A DNA stretch of 64,000 bases from Karalla daura (taxonomy: Eukaryota; Chordata; Actinopteri; Chaetodontiformes; Leiognathidae): positions 20,796,739-20,860,738 of the forward strand of contig CM055192.1 of assembly GCA_029224185.1 (NCBI GenBank), in the 5' to 3' direction. Positions 36,713-48,499 of this stretch are shown piece by piece. Below the pieces are notes generated by a model. It searched no databases and was not told where the DNA came from. It saw only the letters and a list, made by a program, of their open reading frames with translations. Made by a program: the position numbers and the translations under genes. Each line of letters opens with the position of its first letter. Position 1 is the first letter of the stretch.

Positions 36713-39700
36713 ATTATGACATTGTTTGTCTTGGTGTTTCCTACGAACAGTTTTCTTTCTGCCAAGTTCCCCATCAGCCTTCAGCCACATAATTGGCACA
36801 CAACAAGGCCTTTATGCTCCAGGAGCTGAAAGGTGCCTTTGACGGAAGAGTTAAAGCGATGGCTCAGAGCTACGTGGACGTCCTGTTCTGGCAAAAATCC
36901 AATCCTTACCTATTCCTGCCAAATGCTTTTCCCAAACTATCTTTCTAGTATTGAGTCGAAACTTTAAGGAAATAGAATTCCTTGAAGGTGTGTTTAAAGG
37001 AATAGTTTCCCCCTTCAGTCTCAGAGGAATGTTTTTTTGCAAAGATGATTCAGGGGAATTCAATTTAGTACAACTCAGTTAAACTTCACTTACAGTTTCA
37101 ATTCACAACAGATGTTATCTGAAGACACACATGATCACACTGGACATCCTGGTGTGTTATCTTGTTTTATGATGTGTACTTTAACCCACTTAATCTCTGA
37201 GCCTGTTAGGGTGAACTCGCTCAAAGACACCTCTCCAACAGGTACTCCTGCCTATGGAGCAGCCTTGTTTGCACTTCTCAGTGAGTCACTTAATACATAT
37301 TTAAATACAAGTCAGATACAGTTGGTGTGTCAACACAGTACAAACCATGAGCTGGGAGTGTAAGACAGTGTGAGCTCTCTGTTTCCTTGTTCATTCAGTT
37401 TTTTTTTTTTATCCCCCCACCAACCATTAGTCTCCAGAGGGGCCGTGTGTCACGTGACCAAATCCCATGGCTGCATGTCTCAAGAGACAGAAGCTCCAAA
37501 CAGCGGCAATAAAAAAGCAAGCACAGCAACAATATGTGCAAGGCAGCCTGTTGAAGACATTATCCAGTCTGGTATGTGGAGTCTGGAGGGATGGATGGGA
37601 GGGGGTTATGAGGGTGTGAGGGGTCAGATTTGTGCCTGCACACATCTGTGGATCTTTGGATCACAATGTGCGAACACAAGACGCAGTAAAGACCATATGC
37701 TCGTGTGTTATGGAATGATGTAATCGGCAGATCTGACACCGTGACTGGATGCTGGCACTGCTTTTTAGCCAAGCTGTCCACTGCTGCTGAGCAGCCTGTC
37801 TGAGGGTGGTGTGCAAGGACCAGACGGTGAGCCAGGAGTTGGCAGCAGACGGTCAGGGTTTGACCCCAACTCTTCCTGAGGGTGATCAGGGGTTTAGGGC
37901 CAGAGTTCTGTGTGTGGCTGTCCGAGGTATGTGAGTTGCCTCCTACTGAGCTTGACACAGTAGGTTAGTGCCACAACCAGAAACTGATTTTTCACTCTCT
38001 TAGACTTACAAATTTTTGAGATGTGTATGTGTAAGATACTGTAGTTAACAAACGGCCTCCATATTTTCTAAAAGGAAACTCATAAAGACAATTCTGTAAC
38101 TGTTCCACAGTTTTTAGTCAAAAGAGGATTTCCCAGGATATGCTATCATTTGTTTTACAAAAAACCATTTTATTATTGAGTGTTAATGATAACTTGTGTC
38201 TTGGGCAATTTGAGTTTGGTCCTTAAGCAGAACAAACCTGAATGGTTACAGTCCAAAATGTGAGACACTGTTGTTTTTGTTTTGTTTTCTTGCAGTAGAA
38301 TTAAACATTCTTCCCATTGTAAATGTTATAATGATATGCTCCCCCAGTTTTTCTGAGTGAATGAGGAATAACAGACTAAATTGCAGGGTTTTGACGTAAT
38401 CCCTCTGATCATCCCCCAAACTAAAGTGCGACAGAAAACTCTCGGTTGCACCCAACAAACCATCAATTAGGGATGACACACCCCTGCTAGTCAGAAATGA
38501 GGGGCAATACATTCTTCCCAGACTCTGCAGCAAATAGCTGGGGGTGTAATGACAGGACGCGGCCTGATAAATGGCACCAGACACAGTAAAGTTGGAGAAC
38601 GCTGATGGAGAGGGTCGGAAGGGAGGGTCAGTGACCGGTTGTTTTCTCCCTGTGTTTCCTTTCAGGAGAGTGTGTGTCGCAGCATCCCTCTCTGAAGCTG
38701 TGAACTGAATCAAATAGACCACACAAGACTTACTTTGGTTTCTATATTTGGTTCAGTAGGGGGGGTTTCTGGGTGGGACATTTTGGGGAAATTTAAGAAA
38801 AGAATACTATCATTTGGTTTCGAGTTGTTTTTTTCAAGGCAACCTAGGGGTGCTCTCCTTTCATTTTGTCCAGCACCTCTTAAACCAGTGGCTCTGTGGT
38901 CAGCAGTTGTGTATATATGTTTTATTTCTCACTTTAGTGAACACTGTACATGTCCAGCAACCTCATTCTGCCCATGTCTACTTGTATCACCCCTGCCTCT
39001 GTCTTCTTCTCTGTCTGATGGCCATGGATCACGTGGTCTGGATTCCTGGAGGAGAGTTTGAAGCCTGGCTGTGCTCAAAGGTCACGCTGCCCCGGCAGAG
39101 CCACCATGCCCTACAAACACCGGGTGAATCACACTCAGGAAGTGCTGGAGGAAGGATATATTCCTGGACCTCCTCTTAGATAAAGAGGAGTCTTACTCAT
39201 AATGGGACAAAGGAAAAGATAAGTCAGCTGCAGAATGAGGTGAAAAATGAGCACCGTATAAGTTTGCAGCTGCAGAGAAAAATCAGTTTGAGAAATAGCA
39301 CAAAAAAGAAACACCACATACTGGAAAGTAGATGATGTGATATTTCAAAACAGAGTCTCTTTGCCATACAAAAAGCAAGTTTGAGTTTAGTTTGTTTTTA
39401 ACCTGGTGAGCACATGGTCACACATGCACAGAGCAGCACAGACCAGAATGATCACAGAGATAAAGGTGTACACAATAAGAAGGAAGCAGGAAGTCAAGCT
39501 GGTGCTCACCTCTCAGCTCTTGTCTTTATCAAGAGTCTCCTAATGTCTGCTTTCTGATCGGAGATTAAACGTGAGTCTTCCTCATTTCACTCCAACTCTA
39601 TCAGGCATAGCACTGAATTACAAGTTAGACTCAGTCCATTAATGTAATGTGGAGTCATACATCACTGTGTAACATTTAAATGTTATAAGGTGATATAGTT

Positions 39701-40151
39701 TCCATCTGTGACACAGTGACACTCTTTGTTTTTATTAGATAGTGAGTGATACTATGAGCTAATTCCACCTCTTCCTGTTTGCACAAAGTTTCGCAGAAAA
39801 CGCTGCAGACCTGACTTATCGATTAAAACTAGGCAAAAGGATCATAATGATACTGACACTGACAGTGAACCCAGTCATATGCACTGACTTTTAACCCAGA
39901 GTTTGTCCCTCAGGTCTGCTTGTTAGATGAGACGCACTCTCTTGTCAGATTCATGATCGGCATTTTAGATAAACTGAAAGGGAAATAAACTTCTGTCTTG
40001 TTAATGTGAAGGTTTCGATTAGATCTGCTCGAGACACTTTTTTGGACATAATGTTAATTTAAAAACACTGATAGCCGTAATGTGACCACACTTTTACTTG
40101 TGTGGTCATTTAAAGTCCTGGTCCTAAATTTCAGTTGAGTTCACTGCAGTC

Positions 40152-40153
<2 letters not shown>

Positions 40154-40222
<69 letters not shown>
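40154..40222. repeat. (TG)n microsatellite, about 34 units
   Basis: Uninterrupted TG dinucleotide tract. Confidence 0.97.
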
Positions 40223-40223
<1 letters not shown>

Positions 40224-41177
40224 TTTGGAGCAGGATGGAGAGAAAGGGGGACAGTCTGTGCCTGGAAGAGGAGGGGTGGGATTGGGAAAGAGTTCAGCTG
40301 CAAGCTCACACTCATTTCAGGAATGCCACACAGTCTGAGAGCTGAGTGCGACCCACCCCCACCCCCATGCCCCAAGCTTTTTAGCCCTGAGTAGAGAGGA
40401 GAGGGGGAGGGAAGTTGGGCGGTTGTAGGGTGGGAGAGGATCATAGACAGGGAGGGGGGACAAACTCCCTTTCATTCGAACTTCTCAGTTAGGTTTTAGG
40501 GCTCATATTCCGAGACACAAAGTCACAAATCAAAAGAAGTGGAGGGTTCCATAGAAAAGTTCTGGAAATACAAATAACTGAAAGCCAGAGGATTTAAACG
40601 GGTATAATTATGCAGATGAGGTAAAGGGTTTATAGCAAAATAAGTCTTGGCAGCAGATAGTGTGAGCAGACGGGGGTGAATTAAAAGAGTAGTTAAAACA
40701 TGCTCATTCTCCAAAAAAACAGCTGTTCTAAGAGTCACAGCCGAATTACAAAAGAATAATTAAGCAGAAGTTTAAGGTTGTATATTATACATTCACCATA
40801 TGGTGCCACGGCTTTGATAGTCTGCATCTATCAGGCACAGGGTAGTGGTCTACTGTTGCAGAAGTGAGGAATACAGGATGCAGTTCTTCTAGAGACCCTC
40901 TGTTTATAGTCAAGATGGCCTGTGCATCTGTGATTCTGTCTCTCACAAGCCCACAACTTCACAGAAGTACTACACAGAATGACAGCATTGTCCCTGGACA
41001 TATTTAGAGATGACAGCTCTGTTCCTTTCCGCTCATCCACCTCTGCAGTCAAATAAATGCAAATTCCATCGAGGTAAGCCCAGTTGTGAGAATGATGCAA
41101 GATCTAAGCAAATGATGGGTGGACACTGAGTCACCATCGTGGGAGGATGTTAAAAAATAGCTGCTATTGCAAGTCTG

Positions 41178-41280
41178 GTCTGTTGGTGGCACAGTGGAGT
41201 ATGGCTGTGACCACAGAGTGGTCCGTGCCACAATTGAACCCATTCCTGGGATTGTGTGTTCATGCTGTGTCTTTGGAACC
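41178..41280. mobile_element. degenerate retrotransposon fragment
   Basis: GGTGGCACAGTGGAGTATGG, then GAACCCATTCCTGGGATTG and TGTGTTCATGCTGTGTC. This parallels the opening of a common fish repeat (GGTGGCACAGTGG ... CATGTTCTCCCCGTGTC). Diverged and short. Confidence 0.4.
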
Positions 41281-43084
41281 CACATGATCTTAAAACAGAA
41301 GCAAAAGTCAGTTGTTAGATGTATATTACTAAAAGTGGAGCACAAAAGAGAGATTAGGGGCATTTACACTGAAACCCATCTGCATCGTCTGCTGAATGAA
41401 GTGTAACCAGTAAAACTGTTTTATTCAACATCACAGACCATGGCATCTCTGCCTTTCAGATGAATTGATGAGGTATGAATGATTCAGATGAAGATGAGGT
41501 ACCATATAGACGTCCTGATCTCAAGACCTCACGTTCTCTCCACCACACCTTATCAAAAAGCACATCGGTCGGGCTGCCTGCAGGAAAGTTCAATATTTAC
41601 CTTTCAGTTTACCAGCAGCAGGCTCACTGTGCACTTGGTTGCTTCGCCAGGGACAGAGACGGAGTATTTGCTCAGTGGTGAAAAGTTGTGTAACTAAAAG
41701 CTGGATCTCGAAAGAGTTGCGTAAAAGTTCTAGTGAAGTCAACTTAAAACTGAGCAGACGAAGGTTTGTGAAATTGAGGCTTAATGACACTTACATTCAA
41801 CCATTTTTACTTACCAGTCTCATGGTGCTTAATTCTAATGGGACATAAATCTTGTATTTCGTCATGTGTATTAGAGGACTTTCTGAAATGTCAAATATAT
41901 CGTTTTTATTTCTTACATGACAAACAACCATGTGCCTCTTATTAGTATCTTCCTATTCCTGCTTTTGTTTAGCCCTTTGTCCCACAGATAAATTCCTGTA
42001 ACCAAACTCTTTGCACATTCAGTCACAACTTATCAATGTTAATACTCTTCTCAAAGTCACACACACACTCACACACACACACACACACACTTGACTTTTC
42101 TATCCAAATATTGTGACCACAGGTCCAGGGGTCAGTACAAAAACTAAAATCAGTTTTCCCTGTCACTGTGACAAATGTAATTAAGGCCAAGTTCAAAGCA
42201 ACTTGTCACATTGACACACCCGCTCTGCTAATGTTGTCCTCACAAGCAACCAAAATAGCCATGAAGCATCAGCTTAAAGACACACATACGACACTTTTAC
42301 AGCTCAGGCCTGTGAAGGAAACCACCTGTTGTGGGTGAAAGTGTTCAGCCCTGCTCTCTACTGTACAGTCCTGTCATCCAGAAATAAAATACACACACTG
42401 TAGAATAATAGTGTAGTCGTAAAACTATTTTTCCCTGTTCACGTCATGGTCAGTTGTCTTTTAAAAGGAGCTAATTGTAGCTGTTAAATGAATGTCAACT
42501 TTATGACTTCAGTTCTGGTAAGTTTATTGATTTCTTACATGTTTTTCTATGGACTGAGAACATTTCTCTGACCAAGTTGAAACTTATTTTTAGGTTTTTA
42601 GCTATGCCAGTGGTTTGGCTTAATGTCTGTGTGCGAGTATACAGTGTCAGCTCAGACGGAAATATCTCTAAGTCTACTGGTTCAATTTAAGAATTACGAT
42701 TTCCATAATAATAAATCTTAATGGCTCTGGTATTTCAGGTCAGGTCCAAGACGTGCCACACAAATGGGGAAACAAATTTCCCCAATTTGTGCCAATTGGC
42801 AAATGACTCATTGTCTTAAAAATTATAGATCAAGACAGGGCACAAAAAGATTTTGACTCACAAAATTGACTCACAGTACAAAGTTTTCAGCTTATTGATC
42901 TTTGACTCATGCACCTGAGTACAGGAATGTTCAGTATTACAACAGACGTAGTTGTATTAACAACCTGGGAGAGTGAAGGGATGTTTATTGTACAATAAGT
43001 GTAGGTGGTCTGATGAAAACAGACAGAAGATGAAAAATCGAGTCATGGAACTTCTGTGTACTGTATGTGTGTGTGTGTATGTGT

Positions 43085-43133
<49 letters not shown>

Positions 43134-46006
43134 TATGTGTGTGTGCATGCCTTTCTGCCCATGCCCTGTGATCATGTCGGAGCAGACTCGGTAATTGCTG
43201 GCTGACACAGGCTGACGCATGAGACTTTAACCTCAGGGGCCTGGTTGGAGCAAGGAGTGAGAGGCCATCCGCAAGCTCTGATCTAAAATGTTGTTGCAGA
43301 GGCCACTGTCTGTGAAAGTTAGGTCCTTAGAATTTGAATCAAATCGCAGATGGAGTAAAATGCAAAGCTGCCTCACGGTTATGAGGGCTGGAGCCATTTA
43401 AACGATATCTAAAGATATCCATGATGTGCAGTTTAAATCCCCCCTTGATCTACCTCAGTTCTTTGTTAGGCAAACTCGGAGCCTCTGAGAGAGCTTCAAA
43501 GGGAGACTCTGCCACACTGTGTAGGAGGAAACCAAGTGATAAATGTTTTCTTTCAGCAGGCAGGCTGCCTCTTGCAGACCTGCCACGAGTACAGGAAGTG
43601 AAACCATAGCAATGGAGCCTTGCATAATGTGCAATGTCAGTTCGTCCATTTGCACTTGCGTGTGCCTATTAAATATCGCTCCAGGATGCCTCACAGCAAG
43701 CCTGCTTTCATTAATTACACAAGCTTATTCTGCTTTTCAATGGTAGGACGGACGTTGTAGTAAAATACATTGTTGGTTTTATTCAAAGCCAAAGATGTTT
43801 ATGAAATCTCTTTTAACAAAGTTTAGTTCTCAATTAATCCATTCAATGCTCCTGGGGTTAACATCACTGTGTGTGCAGGTTTTGAAATAGGAGGGCTGTT
43901 TTCCACACTCCTTTCCACCAGAGTGGAAAGTTTCTCTATGCTCCGAATCTTGAGAGTCTCAGACATGGATCTATGGGCAGCAGTCTGTGACATCTCAACC
44001 GGTTTTGTCGTAACAAACTTTCACAAGAGGGATTTGGAAACTTGATTCCGCGAGCTTGCGAGGTTCAGGAACACAGATTTCCTTCATAAAGAACATTTAC
44101 TGTTCCCTCTGTGGGCTTTGGCTCAGTGCCACGGATCAGACTTGCATTAACACAGTCGACTGACCGTCCTTTGTTGCCACTGGTAACTGAGGATAATGAT
44201 CTCTGCCACAGCTTGAGACTAAGCCACCTTGACTGAGCACAAGAGCGAAGTGTGTGTCAGTGTGAATGGAAACAGGCACGAGTGCGTCACAGGCCTCATA
44301 CGTACATCTGCGGCAACTTGTTTACACACCCATCGAGGTTGTGATGCAATTTGGGAACAGTTGGCTCGAAGGCATTTGCTTTTCTAGTTCAACATCTCTT
44401 TTAGTCATTTGTTTTTTTTCTTGCCAATGAAAAGAACAATTCAGACAGGGCAAGATGACTGATCTGTTGTTTTCCATGAAAAGGTTTCATTGAAACAGTC
44501 ATTTGGAATCTTGTAGAACAAGCCAAGCATCGAGACAATATTAGAACAGAAACACACCTTTTGTGTTCAAAGGAGTTTGTGAAGTGTGTGCAGTGTTTAA
44601 AGGTTAGTCTGCTCTGAGTGCAGCAGTTCATGCTGTTAAGTCATGTTCTGTCCATGCATGTGGACGTAGACGTGGACGTAGACATGGACAGATGTTGTTT
44701 ATCACCTGTGATGTGGGCGATGACTCATTTTTCCCCCAATGAAAGATTCATAAAGTGCTGGAAATATCAAGGCTTCACTACCCACGTCCTCCTAATTTGC
44801 CTTTGACCACTCATAAATGAACAAGGTCAAAGAGTTGAGTGGGCGGGGGTCTTCTGGGTGATTTCGTCCCTCATTACATCAGCTGACTGAGCCTTGGAGA
44901 TTCAGGACTGCTCAGAGTGTGACCCCAACTCAACCCCACCCTGCATCACCATTACCATCGCCCCTCACATGAGAAAAGTGTCACATGAGCCACGTTATGC
45001 GCTCCTGGCTGCCTTGACCCCTTGTTTGCTTTTCACCTGACTAACTTTGTCTCAAAGTGCTTTGTTTGGTCAGCTGCTACCTGTTTGTTTATTTCTCAGA
45101 GGCTGCGAGTTAAAGCGAAGCTAATTCAAGACTTGAAAGTGCTCCTGTGTGGGAGAGACAGAGGAAGTTCGCTCCGCTGCTCTTATTTGAAGTGTACATT
45201 TTGATCTCGCTGTGATCATGGTAGCCTGAAGAGCCTGGAAGCTCCAACTGTAAAACCTGTATTTACAGTGAGGTGACAGCTGCCAGGGTGGGTTCAGCAA
45301 TCCTCTTTATAATACTGCTGAGTGAAGTAACATGAGGCCCCACGGTGAGGTTTATCCAAATCTGCGCGTAGGTGACGACAGTGTCATATTAGCGCAACAA
45401 ATCTGGCTCTAATTTAAGCACGAACTTTGACGTCCTGAACCAGGTGGGTTTCATACTGGTTTAGAGGAACACACTGACCCATAGCCTGCCTTTATCAGAG
45501 CTTAGGCAACAATAATCAATAATGAAACAAATAAAAAAGCAAGCCCAAATAAACATCTCACGTGCTGCAATAATAGCAGGAAAGGAGGCCCATAAATGTT
45601 GAGATGATTGTACTTGCAGCTATAAACAGGGCAGTCTGAAGGTAGTCGTCAACACTTCCAAGGAGACTAGTATATCATTAGGTTTAGACTTTGGTTAACA
45701 CACAGTTTACACCCAAAAGGTTTTAGTGTGGCCCAGATTGGCACAAATGAATCATGATCCTTCTAAAGCATCAACAATGTACTGCAACATTCATAGATGA
45801 AGGTTTTGGATATTGATTACATATCATGCAGAGGGTTACAGTGAAGTGGAAATAGTTAGACTATCCAAGCAGATCATCTGCAGGATAACAAGATGGTCCC
45901 TTGTGTTCTTGTGTTTTTCTCTGAGTCGGCGTCACTCATCGGTGGATTGTTGTAGTTTGACATATGACTGTGTTGCGGAAAGTTGCATTTTTCTCACCTA
46001 TTATCC
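41281..46006. other. intergenic sequence with microsatellites
   Basis: (CA)n at 42058-42090 and (GT)n at 43064-43147. An imperfect hairpin is at 42759-42791. No exon was recognised. Confidence 0.5.
43064..43147. repeat. (GT)n microsatellite with TATG interruptions
   Basis: About 40 GT units broken by several GTAT variants. Confidence 0.96.
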
Positions 46007-46292
46007 CAGACAGAAAATGCAGCCACGTTACAACACTTCCTTCTCACTGCCTGAACACCAGAAACTAAATATACCTGCATTGAAAGACAAGTTCAAAAGA
46101 CCTGCAGGGCCATACAAAGCTCCTCCTGTGAGGGCAAAGACAACCCCTTCTGTGCTCTTCCCTTTTCCAGATATGACCCGAATGAAACCATCCCTGAGGC
46201 TTTTGTCCGAGGAGCCGATTATGCAATTTGATGTGATATATCCAAAGAGGAAGTTGGTGCTGGGGGTTACAGATTGTCTTTCTACTGCTTAG
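46007..46292 (+). CDS. possible terminal coding exon, unknown protein
   Basis: A frame of about 95 residues follows a plausible acceptor (CTATTATCCCAG, ending about 46009) and runs to a TAG at 46290-46292. It includes a Met within four codons and reads LPEHQKLNIPALKDKF and APPVRAKTTPSVLFPFPD. The Lys/Pro-rich composition looks more protein-like than other open frames in this gene-poor stretch. An AATAAA lies at about 46606. I do not recognise the family, no partner exon was found, and it could be a pseudogene fragment or chance. Confidence 0.22.
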
Positions 46293-47835
46293 ATAACACC
46301 TGCGGCAGTTTTGAAGAATGAATGTGAACAGTACGGTTCACATCCTGACAGATGTTGAGATGTTGGAGCAGAAGGCCACAATTTCAGTTCTGAAATGTGT
46401 CATATTTGCTCAAAATGGACTTTGGCAGGAATCTCATATAAGCACAAATCACTTCAAGTGCTTACTCTAAATGTGCAGATGTCTCTTAGGAGCCTCAACA
46501 AGCTGAGTTTCAGTACATGTGTAAACGTTTCTTTTTCTAACCGACCGGCAAAAGAAACTGTGACAGTCTTGTACATATGAAGCAGCAGAGATTAATCAGT
46601 TGTCCTTAAATAAACCACGATGTACAGCCTGAAATTGAAAGACATGGTTCAGCAGCAGCTTTTTCGATTTCAGTTCAGCAGCTGTTTAACTTTGCTGTGG
46701 TTTGCACCTACGTGCACCACACTCTTTCTGGATCGATGAAGCGAAACTACGTCAATGGCTGCTGTGGTTTCCGTGAGTCTACCACAAGAAGACAAAATGG
46801 AGGTCAAAATACACTCAAACAGCTGAGTAGCATGCTTTTTTTTGTTTTGTTTTTTTTACTTTTCCAGATAAATTGCTGTCGTGTGCACCTCCGAAAGCTG
46901 TGGTGAGTCACAATGGATGGCGTCACTCACATGAATCTTTATCTGGAAATGGCAGCAAAAGCTAAAGAACAGACACAACCCAGCCAAGTCTGGGTTAAGA
47001 TCGCTTCTATCAGAGTTGGATCCAAAAACCTGATCTAATCAGCTTCCTTGACAACAGAGTCTCTGGGGGCTTTTGTTCGATGGGTGGGTCATGGCAATCA
47101 CAGCCTCGGGAGCTAAAAAGAGGCAAATGTCTTCAGTTAACATTCGGAATGAGACCTCATTGTGATTTGAATAAAGACCCAAGGGGAAAGGTGTCGTCCA
47201 CTCTTGTCTTTTCTTCCTCACACCAAACCACAACACCACTGATACTCACACTGACCTACTTGCCGCTGCCGGGAAGTGAAGAAGAAAAATATCTCAGGTT
47301 GGATTCCCAGGAAACTCCCAGTTACATTAGAAGTGTTATGTAACACAAGCAGGCTTCCTTCTTGGAAAGGCAAAGCTGTGCTGCCGCGAGAGTATAAGTT
47401 GCAGTACTGAGTCACAAATATGGATAGTAGAGTTGGACAAATAGAAGATTTTGCTTTAAACACACCTGGAGACCAAATGATAATGCTCAGGTTGAGATTG
47501 CAGTACATCTACTCATCTGATGCAACTTTAACTGTAATTGTAGTCTGAAACATCATCCTAAAGTGCTTCATTACTCTGCACCACTCAGGCAGAAAAAAGG
47601 TCTTAAAGGTTGGGAAATTAGTTCCATAATGGCTGCCACTAACATTTACTTTGAGAATGAAGTTAGGACCACAGCTCAAATATTTCCCTGCTTTTTCTCA
47701 GCATGTAACTCTTAATACAGGTTGTAGTTTAGTTAGCAAATCATCGTCTTGTGTTTTTTTCCAGCAGACGTCAGAAAATTAAGTTTAATCCATTGTTACG
47801 CCTCAGTTGCATGGCAAACACTCACAGCAGTTGTT
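46293..47835. other. intergenic sequence, nothing recognised
   Basis: No gene, RNA or clear repeat supported, apart from an AATAAA at about 46606 that could belong to the doubtful exon upstream. Confidence 0.5.
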
Positions 47836-47839
47836 CCCG

Positions 47840-47995
47840 GTGCCCTAAAGGGTTTTCTCCTCCAGTTTCTTCCCACAGACCAAACACATGCAGGTTGGTG
47901 GGAGACTCTAAACTGCCCCTAGGTGTGAGTTTGAGAGTGAATGGTGTGAGTCTACTGGGGATAGGCACCAGCAGTGTAGGCAGCTACAATGACTA
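47840..47995 (-). mobile_element. non-LTR retrotransposon 3'-end relic
   Basis: Same family as 14025-14300 but in the opposite orientation: TTTTCTCCTCCAGTTTCTTC, then CAAACACATGCAGGTTGG, GACTCTAAACTGCCCCTAGG, GTGAATGGTGTGAGT and GGGATAGGCACCAGC. It ends close to the 3' end of xbp1. Confidence 0.75.
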
Positions 47996-48004
47996 AAACC
48001 GAGA

Positions 48005-48499
48005 CAAAAGAAGTGCAATGCAAAATTTTTTTTAATGCAGTAATTAGACTACAAGGAGAGCGGTTGACAAAATTATAAGAAAGCATTTTTACAAGTGGAC
48101 ATACAACGACTCCGAAGCAGAATACACAAATAAATAATATTTAAATGATCGGTCCCAATCCCCCATTAATTTACAGAAATACTGAATTCCACCCACAGTC
48201 TTTGAACAGTGTGAGTGAAAGATTTGCAATCAATCTTAAATCCTCTGAAATTATTTGATGCCAAAACAAGCTGTCATGAACTCCAACTCCCACAAGTCAA
48301 TGCAGCATCACCAGTGGTACAGACCTGCTGTAATAAAAAGGAGATTATGTGCTTAAGTTTAGCCTATATACGAGCAGGTTCAGTTGTGTTCTATGTTACT
48401 ATGAAGACGTCCGCGACGTTACTGAACACTACGCATAAGCTCATACATGTCTATATATAAAGATGAATATATATATATTATAACTTATTGGGTTTGGAT
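48005..48499 (-). other. xbp1 3' UTR
   Basis: Sequence after the XBP1s stop. An ATTAAA signal on the minus strand (plus-strand TTTAAT at 48031-48036) would give a 3' UTR of about 490 bases. The poly(A) site is inferred. Confidence 0.5.

Larger units (their letters stand above)
35999..41170. other. intergenic sequence, no supported gene
   Basis: Contains a duplicated AT palindrome at 36659-36712 and the long (TG)n at 40154-40222. The longest open frames (38246-38722 minus and 37560-37958 minus) do not resemble a known family and show no splice or codon pattern that would persuade me. Confidence 0.5.

Noticed and set aside
38246..38722. Minus-strand frame of 158 residues
   Set aside because: It is the longest non-xbp1, non-heat-shock frame near 38 kb, but has no family resemblance, no splice context and ordinary AT-rich flanks.
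40135..40394. Open frames of CVCVCV and THTHTH repeats over the (TG)n tract
   Set aside because: Dinucleotide repeats give long open frames in several phases; there is no other coding evidence. The same holds at 42957-43220, 56231-56555 and 63109-63373.
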